Shown here: positions 48,920 through 57,574 of the stretch, piece after piece
How positions within the stretch are numbered: the first letter of the stretch is position 1
Layout: the number at the start of each line of letters is the position of its first letter
NCBI RefSeq assembly: GCF_003054445.1
Contig: NC_042506.1
Coordinates: 2,673,501 to 2,737,500 of the forward strand
DNA length: 64,000 nt
Source: Pichia kudriavzevii
Lineage: Eukaryota; Ascomycota; Pichiomycetes; Pichiales; Pichiaceae
Reading direction: 5' to 3'
Made by a program: the position numbers and the translations under genes
The notes under the pieces: generated by a model
What the model was told of the DNA's origin: nothing
Seen by the model: only the letters and a program-made list of their open reading frames with translations
The model's database searches: none

Positions 48920-50050
48920 ATGCATTTTTTCCCAAGCCACAGGGGAACTTCTCTATTTGAACCTTCTTTGGTTTGGCTTTACCTGTTATTATTGGTGGGT
49001 TGCTCTGGTTCGGTGGGTGCACGGGACGTACGCGTTCCCGACTCTCCACAGGGGAGGACAAATTCCACTCTTTACACGCTGTGCAGGAATTCTGATCTCA
49101 ATGAAATGGTGGACACAATTGTCAACTATGAGGCAAGGTTTAACAAGAACTACCATTATGATTGGGTTTTCTTAAACGACGAGCCCTTTTCAGAAGATTT
49201 CAAAACCATGGTTACCAAGGCAGTCTCCGGAGCTGCAAAATTCGGAACTATTCCCAAACACGTCTGGTCCACACCGAGTCACATTGATGTTTCCCTTATG
49301 GACTTCAACATCAATAGTGTACTGAACGACCCAGAGGGCGCTTACCCTTATGCAGATTCGAAGAGTTACAGAAACATGTGCAGGTTTGAGTCGGGATACT
49401 TCCAATGGAGTGAGCTACTGATGGAATATGACTATTTCTGGAGAGTTGAACCAGGTGTTAAATTATACTGCGATGTCAATTACGATATTTTCAAGTACAT
49501 GATAGACAACCAACACGATTATGGATTTACCATTTCATTATTAGAATACCCGAAAACTATTCCCTCCTTATTCCCCTCCTTTTATAAAGCTTTAGAAAAC
49601 ACAAATCAAACAAATCTCCTGAGCTCAGATGACAACTACTCAAGATTCTTTTATGACGATTCCAACCATAGCTACAATTTGTGTCATTTCTGGACTAATT
49701 TTGAAATAGGAAATTTGAATGTTTTCAGGAGTGACGAATACATGAGACTCTTCAAAGAACTTGAAAAAAGAAATGGATTCTATTACGAGAGATGGGGCGA
49801 TGCACCCGTACGTACATTGATACTGTCCACAATTCTCAAGCATCCTGCCATCAAGAGGTTTGCAGATATAGGGTATCAACACGACCCCTATTTGCAATGC
49901 CCCCAAGATTTAGAAACTAGAGCAGAAAATAGATGTTCCTGTGATCCAACTTTGGATATCACTAACAATTGGTTTAGTTGCTCTTGGTACTTTGATAGTC
50001 TCGTTGGTGAACATCAACTCCGGCCCAAGAACGTGCCTTATACAGCATAA
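48920..50050 (+). CDS. Golgi mannosyltransferase, KTR family (GT15)
   Basis: 376 residues from the ATG at 48920. A hydrophobic anchor (about 14-28) comes after a short head; the stem is very short. GT15 motifs: YHYDWVFLNDEPFSEDF, SYRNMCRFESGYF, YFWRVEPGVKLYCDV (catalytic Glu), YNLCHFWTNFEIGNLNVFRS and GFYYERWGDAPVRTL. A Cys-rich end (CPQDLETRAENRCSCD, WFSC) fits family disulfides. Like the paralog at 5445 it has LCRN in place of LVRN. I cannot assign it to KRE2, KTR1 or another member. Confidence 0.87.
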   Translation: MHFFPSHRGTSLFEPSLVWLYLLLLVGCSGSVGARDVRVPDSPQGRTNSTLYTLCRNSDLNEMVDTIVNYEARFNKNYHYDWVFLNDEPFSEDFKTMVTKAVSGAAKFGTIPKHVWSTPSHIDVSLMDFNINSVLNDPEGAYPYADSKSYRNMCRFESGYFQWSELLMEYDYFWRVEPGVKLYCDVNYDIFKYMIDNQHDYGFTISLLEYPKTIPSLFPSFYKALENTNQTNLLSSDDNYSRFFYDDSNHSYNLCHFWTNFEIGNLNVFRSDEYMRLFKELEKRNGFYYERWGDAPVRTLILSTILKHPAIKRFADIGYQHDPYLQCPQDLETRAENRCSCDPTLDITNNWFSCSWYFDSLVGEHQLRPKNVPYTA

Positions 50051-50445
50051 CTCAACTTGAATAAAAGTATACCCCTTTACTTTGTTTTATTGCAAATTTT
50101 CCCCTAAAAATAAAGAAAAAATTAAACGGCATATACAAATGCACTATATAGATATTCAAAAAAGCCCCTTAATAGCATTGAGCATTTATAGCTTACTTAT
50201 ATATTCATAAATGTTATGAGTATTTCATTCCATTATTTTTAAATCACACTGGTTTCCACAAAAAGGTGTATTTTAAATAAGTTTACTTTAGTCAATTTTC
50301 TCAAAAATTCTTGCTTCCGCTCACGAGCCCCCATTTGAAATTACCAATTTCTCATTATGATTTTCTTGATTCTTTCCCGTTTCTTTTTCTCTTCCGTTTT
50401 TCCTTGGGACTATAAATTGTTTGTACTCTGACTATTTTGAAATAT
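50051..50445. other. Intergenic KTR-PSO2
   Basis: 395 bp, AT-rich, between two + strand genes; TATA-like TATATAGATATT near 50144. Nothing further was seen. Confidence 0.4.
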
Positions 50446-52035
50446 ATGTCAAGGCAAAGATCAATACTGGACTTTCATTTTACCAAAAAAAAGGATGCGC
50501 ATGTTTATCAGAGAAATGATAATATGATAACCAAGAAAAATGAAGATGTTAAATCTGAGATTCAGGTCAAGTTTGAATCGGAGGAGTTTGTCCATAGTAA
50601 GCTTGATATAATATGCCCTATTTGTAGCATCAACATGTCTGGAATTGATATCACTGATCGAATAACACACGCAAACCAATGTATAGATACCTCAAACATA
50701 ATTATACCCGGAAAACAAGAGTCTGGTGATGTATCCGCTGCATCCAAGAGGATGCGTGTGACCAAATCGACAGAAGTGAAAATAGAGACTGACAATACAA
50801 AAAATGATGGTAAACCAAGAAAAAAACGAACTGCTAAACCTAAACCAGATATTCCCCTTGTTAAAATATTACGATTTCCCGATTCAAATGAGATAATTGC
50901 CGTCGATGCCTTTTGTTATGCACCTAGGGACGATATATCAGTGTATTTGCTAACACATTTTCATTCTGATCATTATGGAGGGCTTTGTAAATCATGGAAT
51001 AATGGCAGTTTGATAATATGTACCCCAATAACAGCAAGATTGGTACAGCATAAGTTTAAGTTCCCTATTGAAAAAATGTTTGTTGTTCCGGAATACGGGA
51101 AGGAATACACCATTCCTAAACTGAAGGATATAAAAGTGTCGGTGTTTGATGCTAATCATTGTCCTGGTGCAGGAATATTTGTGTTAAAGACAAAATCATT
51201 CAAATATTTGCATTGCGGAGATTTTCGTGCCAATATGAAAATGGTTGAAGAATTGAAGAATATATACCCTAGCGGCTTTGATCGATGTTACTTGGATACC
51301 ACCTACTTCAATCCGAAGTACAGTTTTCCTGATCAAAGCGATGTGATAAGATACACTAGTGATTGGATTAAAAGTAAGTGTAAATCACATAAGAGCCAAC
51401 AACAACGAATTGTTGATTTTTTCAGAAAGAAGGATATCCATGAAGTTAAGGAATTTTTAGTAGTCATTGGAACATATTCTATAGGAAAGGAACGTGTTGC
51501 ATTAGGAATTGCGAAAGGGTTAAATACCAAGGTTTATTGTAGCAAAGAAAAGTATGCAATGATGAAACTATTTGAATGGAATGAGCTAGAAGATATTTTA
51601 GAGTGTGACGAAAACAAGGCCGTTGAGTGTGGTGTGCATTTATTACCAATGCAGAAGTTGAGGAAAGACTTGATGAAGGAATATCTCAAGAAGTACAGTT
51701 CTGCCTACAGATCGATTCTTGTTGTTCAGCCAACTGGTTGGACCTACGGTTATACTGTTTCGCCCGATTCTGATCCACATACTGAGGAGGCAACGTACAA
51801 AAGGTACGACACAGGTTTCAATAACGTGAAGAGAGATGAAATTCGTGATGGTGTTGTTCCTTATAGACGTATACCAGTAGCCTACAGCGAACACTCTTCC
51901 TATGCAGAATTGGTCATGTTTATCCGTACTTTGCCCGTAAAGAAGTGGATACCCACAGTGAATATGCAAACGGTCTGCAGTGAGGATCTTCATCAAGTTC
52001 TTGAAGCAACCGATGATGCTGAAAGCTGTACTTAA
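50446..52035 (+). CDS. PSO2: Interstrand-crosslink repair nuclease Pso2/Snm1
   Basis: 529 residues. The first ATG is at 50446. Pso2 is a 5' exonuclease of the metallo-beta-lactamase/beta-CASP group needed to repair DNA interstrand crosslinks. A UBZ4-like zinc finger (CPICSINMSG...HANQC) lies at about residues 57-80. The metal site LTHFHSDHYGG is near 169, ANHCPGAGIF and LHCGDFRA follow, and the beta-CASP part includes VVIGTYSIGKERV and PVAYSEHSSYAEL. The N-terminal QRSILDFHF resembles a PCNA-binding PIP box. Shorter than S. cerevisiae Pso2 (661). Confidence 0.94.
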   Translation: MSRQRSILDFHFTKKKDAHVYQRNDNMITKKNEDVKSEIQVKFESEEFVHSKLDIICPICSINMSGIDITDRITHANQCIDTSNIIIPGKQESGDVSAASKRMRVTKSTEVKIETDNTKNDGKPRKKRTAKPKPDIPLVKILRFPDSNEIIAVDAFCYAPRDDISVYLLTHFHSDHYGGLCKSWNNGSLIICTPITARLVQHKFKFPIEKMFVVPEYGKEYTIPKLKDIKVSVFDANHCPGAGIFVLKTKSFKYLHCGDFRANMKMVEELKNIYPSGFDRCYLDTTYFNPKYSFPDQSDVIRYTSDWIKSKCKSHKSQQQRIVDFFRKKDIHEVKEFLVVIGTYSIGKERVALGIAKGLNTKVYCSKEKYAMMKLFEWNELEDILECDENKAVECGVHLLPMQKLRKDLMKEYLKKYSSAYRSILVVQPTGWTYGYTVSPDSDPHTEEATYKRYDTGFNNVKRDEIRDGVVPYRRIPVAYSEHSSYAELVMFIRTLPVKKWIPTVNMQTVCSEDLHQVLEATDDAESCT

Positions 52036-52516
52036 GGTGTAGTCAAACCCGTGGAATTACCGAAAGAGGTAACTAAAGAGCGAGAAAGATTCATGGACAC
52101 AAGCAATAGAAGGGCAAATTTTTGGTTTCCATTTTTTCTATGGAGGGGGATATGAAAAAAAAAAAAAACTTAGGAAGTCTAAAAAAACCTCTTAAAGTTG
52201 CCGGTCAGTGCGAGCTTGTTTTCATGTTTTCATGCTTTTATGATTTGGTTATGCATCACTTTTTCTTCTATATAATTGTAACAACATAACCTCTTGTTTT
52301 CTTTTTTTCGTGCAAGTTAACGACCGATCACATTATATTGAGTCCTTGTATCGTCTTTCTGCTGATATTTGGATAAACTGCACAATTTAAAAGAGTTTTT
52401 TCTTTCCATTGAAATAGCAGGAACCTAGCTTTTCATTAAAATCCTGTTCCCGAACAACACAGATTCGTATTAAAACAACAAATAAAATCCTAATCAAAAG
52501 GGTCAAATAATACACC
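52036..52516. other. KAP95 promoter region
   Basis: 481 bp. Contains an A12 run near 52155 and a direct CATGTTTTCATGCTTTTATG repeat-like stretch near 52220. No RNA gene was seen. Confidence 0.4.
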
Positions 52517-55138
52517 ATGGAAATCAGTGTTTTGTTAGAAAACGCAATTCTAAATCCTGATCAAGCAGTTAGACAAAATGCAGAACTTGAATTAAGGAAG
52601 CTTTGCGAAAACGACTTTGTTCAATATGTTGGCTTGTTAATCCAGGTGTTGGGCGATGAGTCAAAGAGAACCGAAATCAGAATGTTGGCTGGTTTAAACG
52701 TCAAGAATGAGTTAACATCTAAAGATCCCTTACGTAAACAACAACAAGCTGAAAGGTGGATTCAGATCAATACTGAAACTAAAGAACAGTTCAAACATAT
52801 TGCATTGTCTACGCTTCTATCTAATGACGAAAGAGTCGCCAATCAAGCTGCTTCCCTAGTTGCTGCTATTGCGCATATTGAATTGCCAAGAAATGAATGG
52901 CCAACTCTAATGGATATTATTGTCGATAATACCAAGACGGAAAAACCTGTCAATGTTAAAAGAGCCTCTTTATTGACGATTGGTTACATATGTGATTCAT
53001 CTGATCCTAACAATTCCGTACTACAATCATACTCTAATAACATTTTAATTGCGATTGTACAAGGTGCACAATCTGCAGAGCCATCATTAGTTGTCCGTAA
53101 AACTGCACTCGAGGCTCTAATGAATTCTTTGGAATTCATTGATGCAAATTTCCAAAGAGAAGGCGAAAGAAATTATATCATGCAGGTGGTTTGTGAAGCA
53201 ACAACTTCAGATGATTTTGAACTACAAGCTCTAGCGTTTGGTTCTCTAGCTAAAATTATGAGTTTATACTATGATTACATGTCCGTTTATATGGAAAAAG
53301 CACTATACAATTTGACAGTTAATGGTATGAGATCACCAAATGATAATGTTGCATGTATGGCTGTTGAATTTTGGAGTACTGTTTGTGAAATCGAACTAGA
53401 CATTCAAATGAACCAGGGAGATGAGGAAACCGCTCAAGAAAACTTTGTTTCTTACAATTTTGCTCTTATTGCATTACCTGATGTTTTACCTGTGCTATTG
53501 TCGTTGCTAACTAAACAAAACGATGATTTGGAAGATGATACTTGGTGTGTTGCAATGGCAGCGGCAGCTTGTTTACAACTATTTGCACAAAACACTACCA
53601 ATTATGTTGTTCAACCTACTTTACAGTTTGTTGAAGCTAATATTGGCTCAAACAATTGGAGAGAAAGAGAAGCAGCGGTTATGGCATTTGGCTCTATTTT
53701 AGACGGACCAGACAGAAACGAATTGAAGGGATTAATCACTCAAGCTTTGCCACCAATTTTCAACTTAATTACAGATGAAAACTTGCAAGTTAAGGAGACC
53801 GTTTCTTGGTGCCTAGGTAGAATTGCGGAGTTAGTCGTTGATGCAATTGATGTGAATACCATGTTACCGCCAATTATTGATGCGTTGATTAACGGTTTGA
53901 AGGATCATCCAAAGGTCGCAACTAACTGTTGTTGGACTTTAATTAATCTAAATGAGCAATTGAATGCACTGAGAAACGATTCTTCGATCAATGTCTTTAC
54001 AAGCTATTTGCCACGTTTGATTCCTGCATTATTGGAATTATCCGCGTCCACAGAAAACGAACACTCATGTAGGACTTCTGCATATGAGGCATTATCTACT
54101 ATTGTTGTTTCCAGTGCAGATTGTGATAAGCCACTGATTTCACAAATTGCAGGCGAGTCACTTCAAAGATTGAACCACAGCATTGGTTTACAAATGCAAT
54201 TTCAAACTGGTAAGCTAATTATGAACGGTGAAGAGAAGGCATTACTTGAAGAACTACAATCCAATATTTTATCATTATTAACAAATATTATCAGAAGGAT
54301 TGGCGAAGGTATCATCGAGAACTCCAACGAGCTAATGACAAAATTTTTGGAATTATTACAAATTCAAACAGAAGATTCCATCATTGAAGAGGATATCTTT
54401 ATGGCGATCTCTGCCATTGCTACTGCAATAGACAGACATTTTGAAGCTTATATGCCAACATTTCTACCATTTTTGACCAAGGCGCTAAATAATGTTGATT
54501 CACCTATTTGTGATTCAGCAGTTGGATTGGTTGTTGATATCTGTCATGCATTAGGTGACTCATTTATCCCATACTGCCAAGGTTTTATGAATATTTTAGG
54601 TCAAATCATTACAAACATTAATGTTAGACGTGAATTAAAACCAATCATTTTATCTTGCTTTGGTGATATCGCTTCATCAATTGGACCTGAATTTAGTCAA
54701 TATTTAGAAGTCGTGATGGGCATTTGTCTGAATGCACAAACAAGTGAACCGTATGACGATTCAATCGAAGCTGAAGACTACATGTTCTCATTACAAGAGT
54801 CTGTTTTGAATACTTACGTCGGTATTGTTGCAGGATTACATGATAATCCTGATCAATTGTACAACTATTTGCCCCAAATATTCAGCTTCTTAACTATTAT
54901 CTATTCAAGTCCAATGTTGATCAATAACGATGATGTCTACAGGGCTGCTGTTGGCTTGTTAGGTGACATTGCCCAAATCTTCCATTCCCAACCATTAGAA
55001 TATTATGCACAAGAATGGGTTACCAACTTTTTGAAACGGGCTAAACAAAGCTCCAGATACTCTCAAAGTACCAAAGATACAGCAAAGTGGGCTAGAGATC
55101 AACAAAGAGCAATGGTTTCTTTGTTGAACTCGAATTAG
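52517..55138 (+). CDS. KAP95: Importin beta-1 (karyopherin beta)
   Basis: 873 residues (861 in S. cerevisiae), about 19 HEAT repeats. Kap95 carries the Srp1-cargo complex through the nuclear pore and is released by Ran-GTP. The N-terminal repeat region shows EIRMLAGLNVKNELTSKD, PLRKQQQAERW and VANQAASLVAAIAHIELP. GSNNWREREAAVMAFGSIL and VKETVSWCLGRIAEL lie in the middle, and NDDVYRAAVGLLGDIAQIF near the end. It is convergent with RPL26, as KAP95 and RPL26A lie near each other in S. cerevisiae. Confidence 0.96.
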   Translation: MEISVLLENAILNPDQAVRQNAELELRKLCENDFVQYVGLLIQVLGDESKRTEIRMLAGLNVKNELTSKDPLRKQQQAERWIQINTETKEQFKHIALSTLLSNDERVANQAASLVAAIAHIELPRNEWPTLMDIIVDNTKTEKPVNVKRASLLTIGYICDSSDPNNSVLQSYSNNILIAIVQGAQSAEPSLVVRKTALEALMNSLEFIDANFQREGERNYIMQVVCEATTSDDFELQALAFGSLAKIMSLYYDYMSVYMEKALYNLTVNGMRSPNDNVACMAVEFWSTVCEIELDIQMNQGDEETAQENFVSYNFALIALPDVLPVLLSLLTKQNDDLEDDTWCVAMAAAACLQLFAQNTTNYVVQPTLQFVEANIGSNNWREREAAVMAFGSILDGPDRNELKGLITQALPPIFNLITDENLQVKETVSWCLGRIAELVVDAIDVNTMLPPIIDALINGLKDHPKVATNCCWTLINLNEQLNALRNDSSINVFTSYLPRLIPALLELSASTENEHSCRTSAYEALSTIVVSSADCDKPLISQIAGESLQRLNHSIGLQMQFQTGKLIMNGEEKALLEELQSNILSLLTNIIRRIGEGIIENSNELMTKFLELLQIQTEDSIIEEDIFMAISAIATAIDRHFEAYMPTFLPFLTKALNNVDSPICDSAVGLVVDICHALGDSFIPYCQGFMNILGQIITNINVRRELKPIILSCFGDIASSIGPEFSQYLEVVMGICLNAQTSEPYDDSIEAEDYMFSLQESVLNTYVGIVAGLHDNPDQLYNYLPQIFSFLTIIYSSPMLINNDDVYRAAVGLLGDIAQIFHSQPLEYYAQEWVTNFLKRAKQSSRYSQSTKDTAKWARDQQRAMVSLLNSN

Positions 55139-55579
55139 TTGCTTTGAGTACAACGTATTTTAATGACTTTTTCCCCCTCATTCACTACATGTTTTCTATT
55201 GTTTTATATACATTTTCTACTTTCTCTTTTTTTATGTTTTCTTTCCTTCTATCTTCTCCTTATACTTTCCACTTTCTACGTTTTACTTTTCACTTTTTAA
55301 TTTGTATCTTTTCACACTTTACACACCATCTTTTAGCCTTTTCTAAATTATTCCTCTCTTTTTTTTAACTTTATAAACTCTTCTCATTTCTTTCTCTCTC
55401 CCCTTTTTAAAACTTTTATATTTACTTTGCATTAACCCCGATCTTTTTTTTTACAGAACGAAATTAAAACCTGGTGTAATACAGTTCGATGCCGATTATT
55501 AAATTTTTCTTTTGTTTTTCAAATTAATATATAACTAAAAAAATTAGAGTTATTTACACATTGAAGTTCGACACTGGAT
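55139..55579. other. Convergent gap KAP95-RPL26
   Basis: 441 bp of T/C-rich DNA, the 3' regions of both genes. The open frame at 55144-55368 (Phe-rich) reflects composition only. Confidence 0.5.
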
Positions 55580-56345
55580 TTATTCAGCATTACCACCCTT
55601 TCTTGCAATTAATGCCTTTCTGTCCTTGTCTAAGTGTAACTTAGTAATGACAACCTTGGATGGGTGAATGTTTAATGGAACAGAAGCACCATTAGACTTT
55701 TCCTTGGTTAACTTTTCAAGTTGGATTGCAAACTTTAATCTGTAAACGGAGGAGATGGAACCTTCTTGACCCTTCTTAGAACCTCTGACAATTAAAACTT
55801 GGTCGTTCTTTCTGACTGGCATGGATCTGACACCATATTGTTCTCTTAATTCCTTGGAGAGAGGTGCAGACATCATAACTCTTCTAGCAGAAGATGGTGC
55901 ATTGAAGTAAGCCTTTCTAGCCTTAGATCTAGAAGAAGAAACGTCTATTGAATATAGATATATAGGTTGAAGCAATGTTAGTATATGTCCTGTGAAAGTT
56001 AAAAGATCCATTACACTTGTCAGTGATAGTTGATGTGCCGTTAAAAAGTCTGCTGTTTGTTGCGCTTAACATGGCCATTTCCTTTTCTTCTTTTTGATCA
56101 TAGTTACTACAGAGTAAATCTTCGTCTTTGATACCGAAACAAGTATTGAAGTATAGGCATTTATTAGACATGTGAATCGCAAGATTTGAAAGTGAAATCC
56201 AATTGACCTTTATTATTTACTATTATTTTTCGGTGATTTTGCACATTCTTGTTACAACTGCAGCATTTTAATAAGATTCTACCATCCAATGATCTGAATA
56301 TGTTTAATTTTCCTGTAAATACATACCCTTGGAAACCTTAGCCAT
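55580..56345 (-). CDS. RPL26: 60S ribosomal protein uL24 (Rpl26), two exons
   Basis: Joined from 56327-56345 and 55580-55944, 127 residues, as in S. cerevisiae. Exon 1 is only 19 nt (MAKVSK plus one base). The 382-bp intron has a GTATGT donor at 56326, exact TACTAAC at 55977-55983 and a TAG acceptor at 55945. Exon 2 reads [19 protein letters not shown], then [20 protein letters not shown] and [17 protein letters not shown]. uL24 sits at the peptide exit side of the 60S subunit. The intron position after a very short first exon matches the S. cerevisiae RPL26 genes. A Rap1-like site lies 310 bp upstream. Confidence 0.97.
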
Positions 56346-56654
56346 TGTATATGTGTTGATCTCTAGTTTTGGAAGGGGAAATAAAACAGAAAATTCCGGA
56401 AATTTTTAGAACTCTATAGACATCTTTTTTTTCAACATTATTTTCATCAAGTATATCGAAGGGAAAATGGCTATACTGTGAAGCCACCAAACAATACGGT
56501 AGAGGGGAAGCTGCGGTGAGGACGCTCGTAGGGGGCGTCCTAGTGTGGGCCAGACTCGTGGGTGATGCTGGGGAAGGGCGGAAGCTACTGGGGAGTGCCG
56601 GGGGCCCGCGTCTCCGCAAAACCAGAGCCTCAGAAGTTACAATATTAGGTGTGG

Positions 56655-56667
56655 GGTGCGCGGGTGT
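56655..56667 (-). promoter_or_regulatory. Rap1-like site of RPL26
   Basis: GGTGCGCGGGTGT on the + strand, identical to the RPL17 site at 16015-16027 and in the same orientation to its gene, 310 bp before the ATG. It fits the Rap1 consensus at 12 of 13 positions. Confidence 0.62.
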
Positions 56668-56903
56668 CCTGAGGCGTATAACTTACATATTTTTTTTCTA
56701 CAAACAGAAACCCTCATGGCTAGCACGTGATAGACCTAGTGGGTTGAGAAGAAGATAGTGTTACAATGAGAAGAAGGCGATACGACAAACGGTGGTTGAG
56801 AGCGACCGGCTGATCTACACAAGTTGGATTCCACCATCTTCTTGAGGGAGGGGGGGGCAGACTGGCACTGTTGATGTAGACAATTAGAGACACTGTGCAG
56901 CAC

Positions 56904-56938
56904 TGTGTGTGTGTTTGTGTGTGTGTTTGTGTGTGTGT
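56904..56938 (+). repeat. (GT)n tract
   Basis: GT repeats with two TTT-type interruptions, in the RPL26/RNR1 intergenic region. Confidence 0.85.
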
Positions 56939-57137
56939 TTTCTTGAACTTTTCAAAGCATACCATGGCAATAATCAGAGACATCTAGCCAATGGCTACGA
57001 TAACTACGACAGGCAACTGAAAGATAGGTCGTGGCGCATGCATTGTACCGTTGTAGTCACGTGTGTGCTGCGCATCCGGATTTGCTCCCCCCCGCTGCTG
57101 CAGAAAGGAAAAGCAATAACGCCGAACAGCAGCATCG

Positions 57138-57143
57138 ACGCGT
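57138..57143 (+). promoter_or_regulatory. MCB site (ACGCGT) upstream of RNR1
   Basis: ACGCGT 437 bp before the RNR1 ATG. MBF (Mbp1-Swi6) binds this motif to give G1/S expression; RNR1 is a known MBF target in S. cerevisiae. Confidence 0.55.
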
Positions 57144-57225
57144 CGGCTTTGTTGTATAGTGTCCTTTGGTTTATTTCAAGTTTCCTCTGTAATATTCGAT
57201 TTCCTCTAGTCTATCGATGGAAATT

Positions 57226-57231
57226 ACGCGT
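57226..57231 (+). promoter_or_regulatory. MCB site (ACGCGT) upstream of RNR1
   Basis: Second ACGCGT, 83 bp after the first, within TTACGCGTTTTGG. Paired MCB sites are usual in S-phase genes. Confidence 0.58.
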
Positions 57232-57574
57232 TTTGGCCCGTTTCTTCCTCTTTGGAGAAGTTTAGATGGCAAATTTTCCACTGGTTTCGTGTCGTGTGTG
57301 GTTTTTCGTGTTTTCCACTTGGGTTTGCCAAATTTACGTGTCTTCCAGTGAATTAATAAGCGGTCTTAACGTGTTTTACGAGTGTGTTACGTGTTTTCCA
57401 TTTAAGTCAACCTATTCCCCCCACCCCCTCAACCTCCTTGTCTCTTTCCGTTCACGTGTTTGGATCAGGCTTTTCTGTTTCTCTTCTGGCTGCTTAGTAT
57501 CACTTACTTCTCTCTTTCCTCTTCTCACTTCTATTCTACTCTTCTTTCCATTTAATTAGACAAAATAACTAGCA

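Larger units (their letters stand above)
56346..57574. other. Divergent promoter region RPL26 / RNR1 (1.23 kb)
   Basis: Holds the Rap1-like site of RPL26 (56655-56667), a GC-rich segment (56510-56625), a (GT)n tract (56904-56938) and two MCB-type sites. A CT-rich 5' region leads to RNR1. No RNA gene or conserved ORF was seen. Confidence 0.6.

Noticed and set aside
55929-56171. 80-codon ORF inside the RPL26 intron
   Set aside because: It crosses the branch point and acceptor of a well-supported intron, so it is a chance frame.
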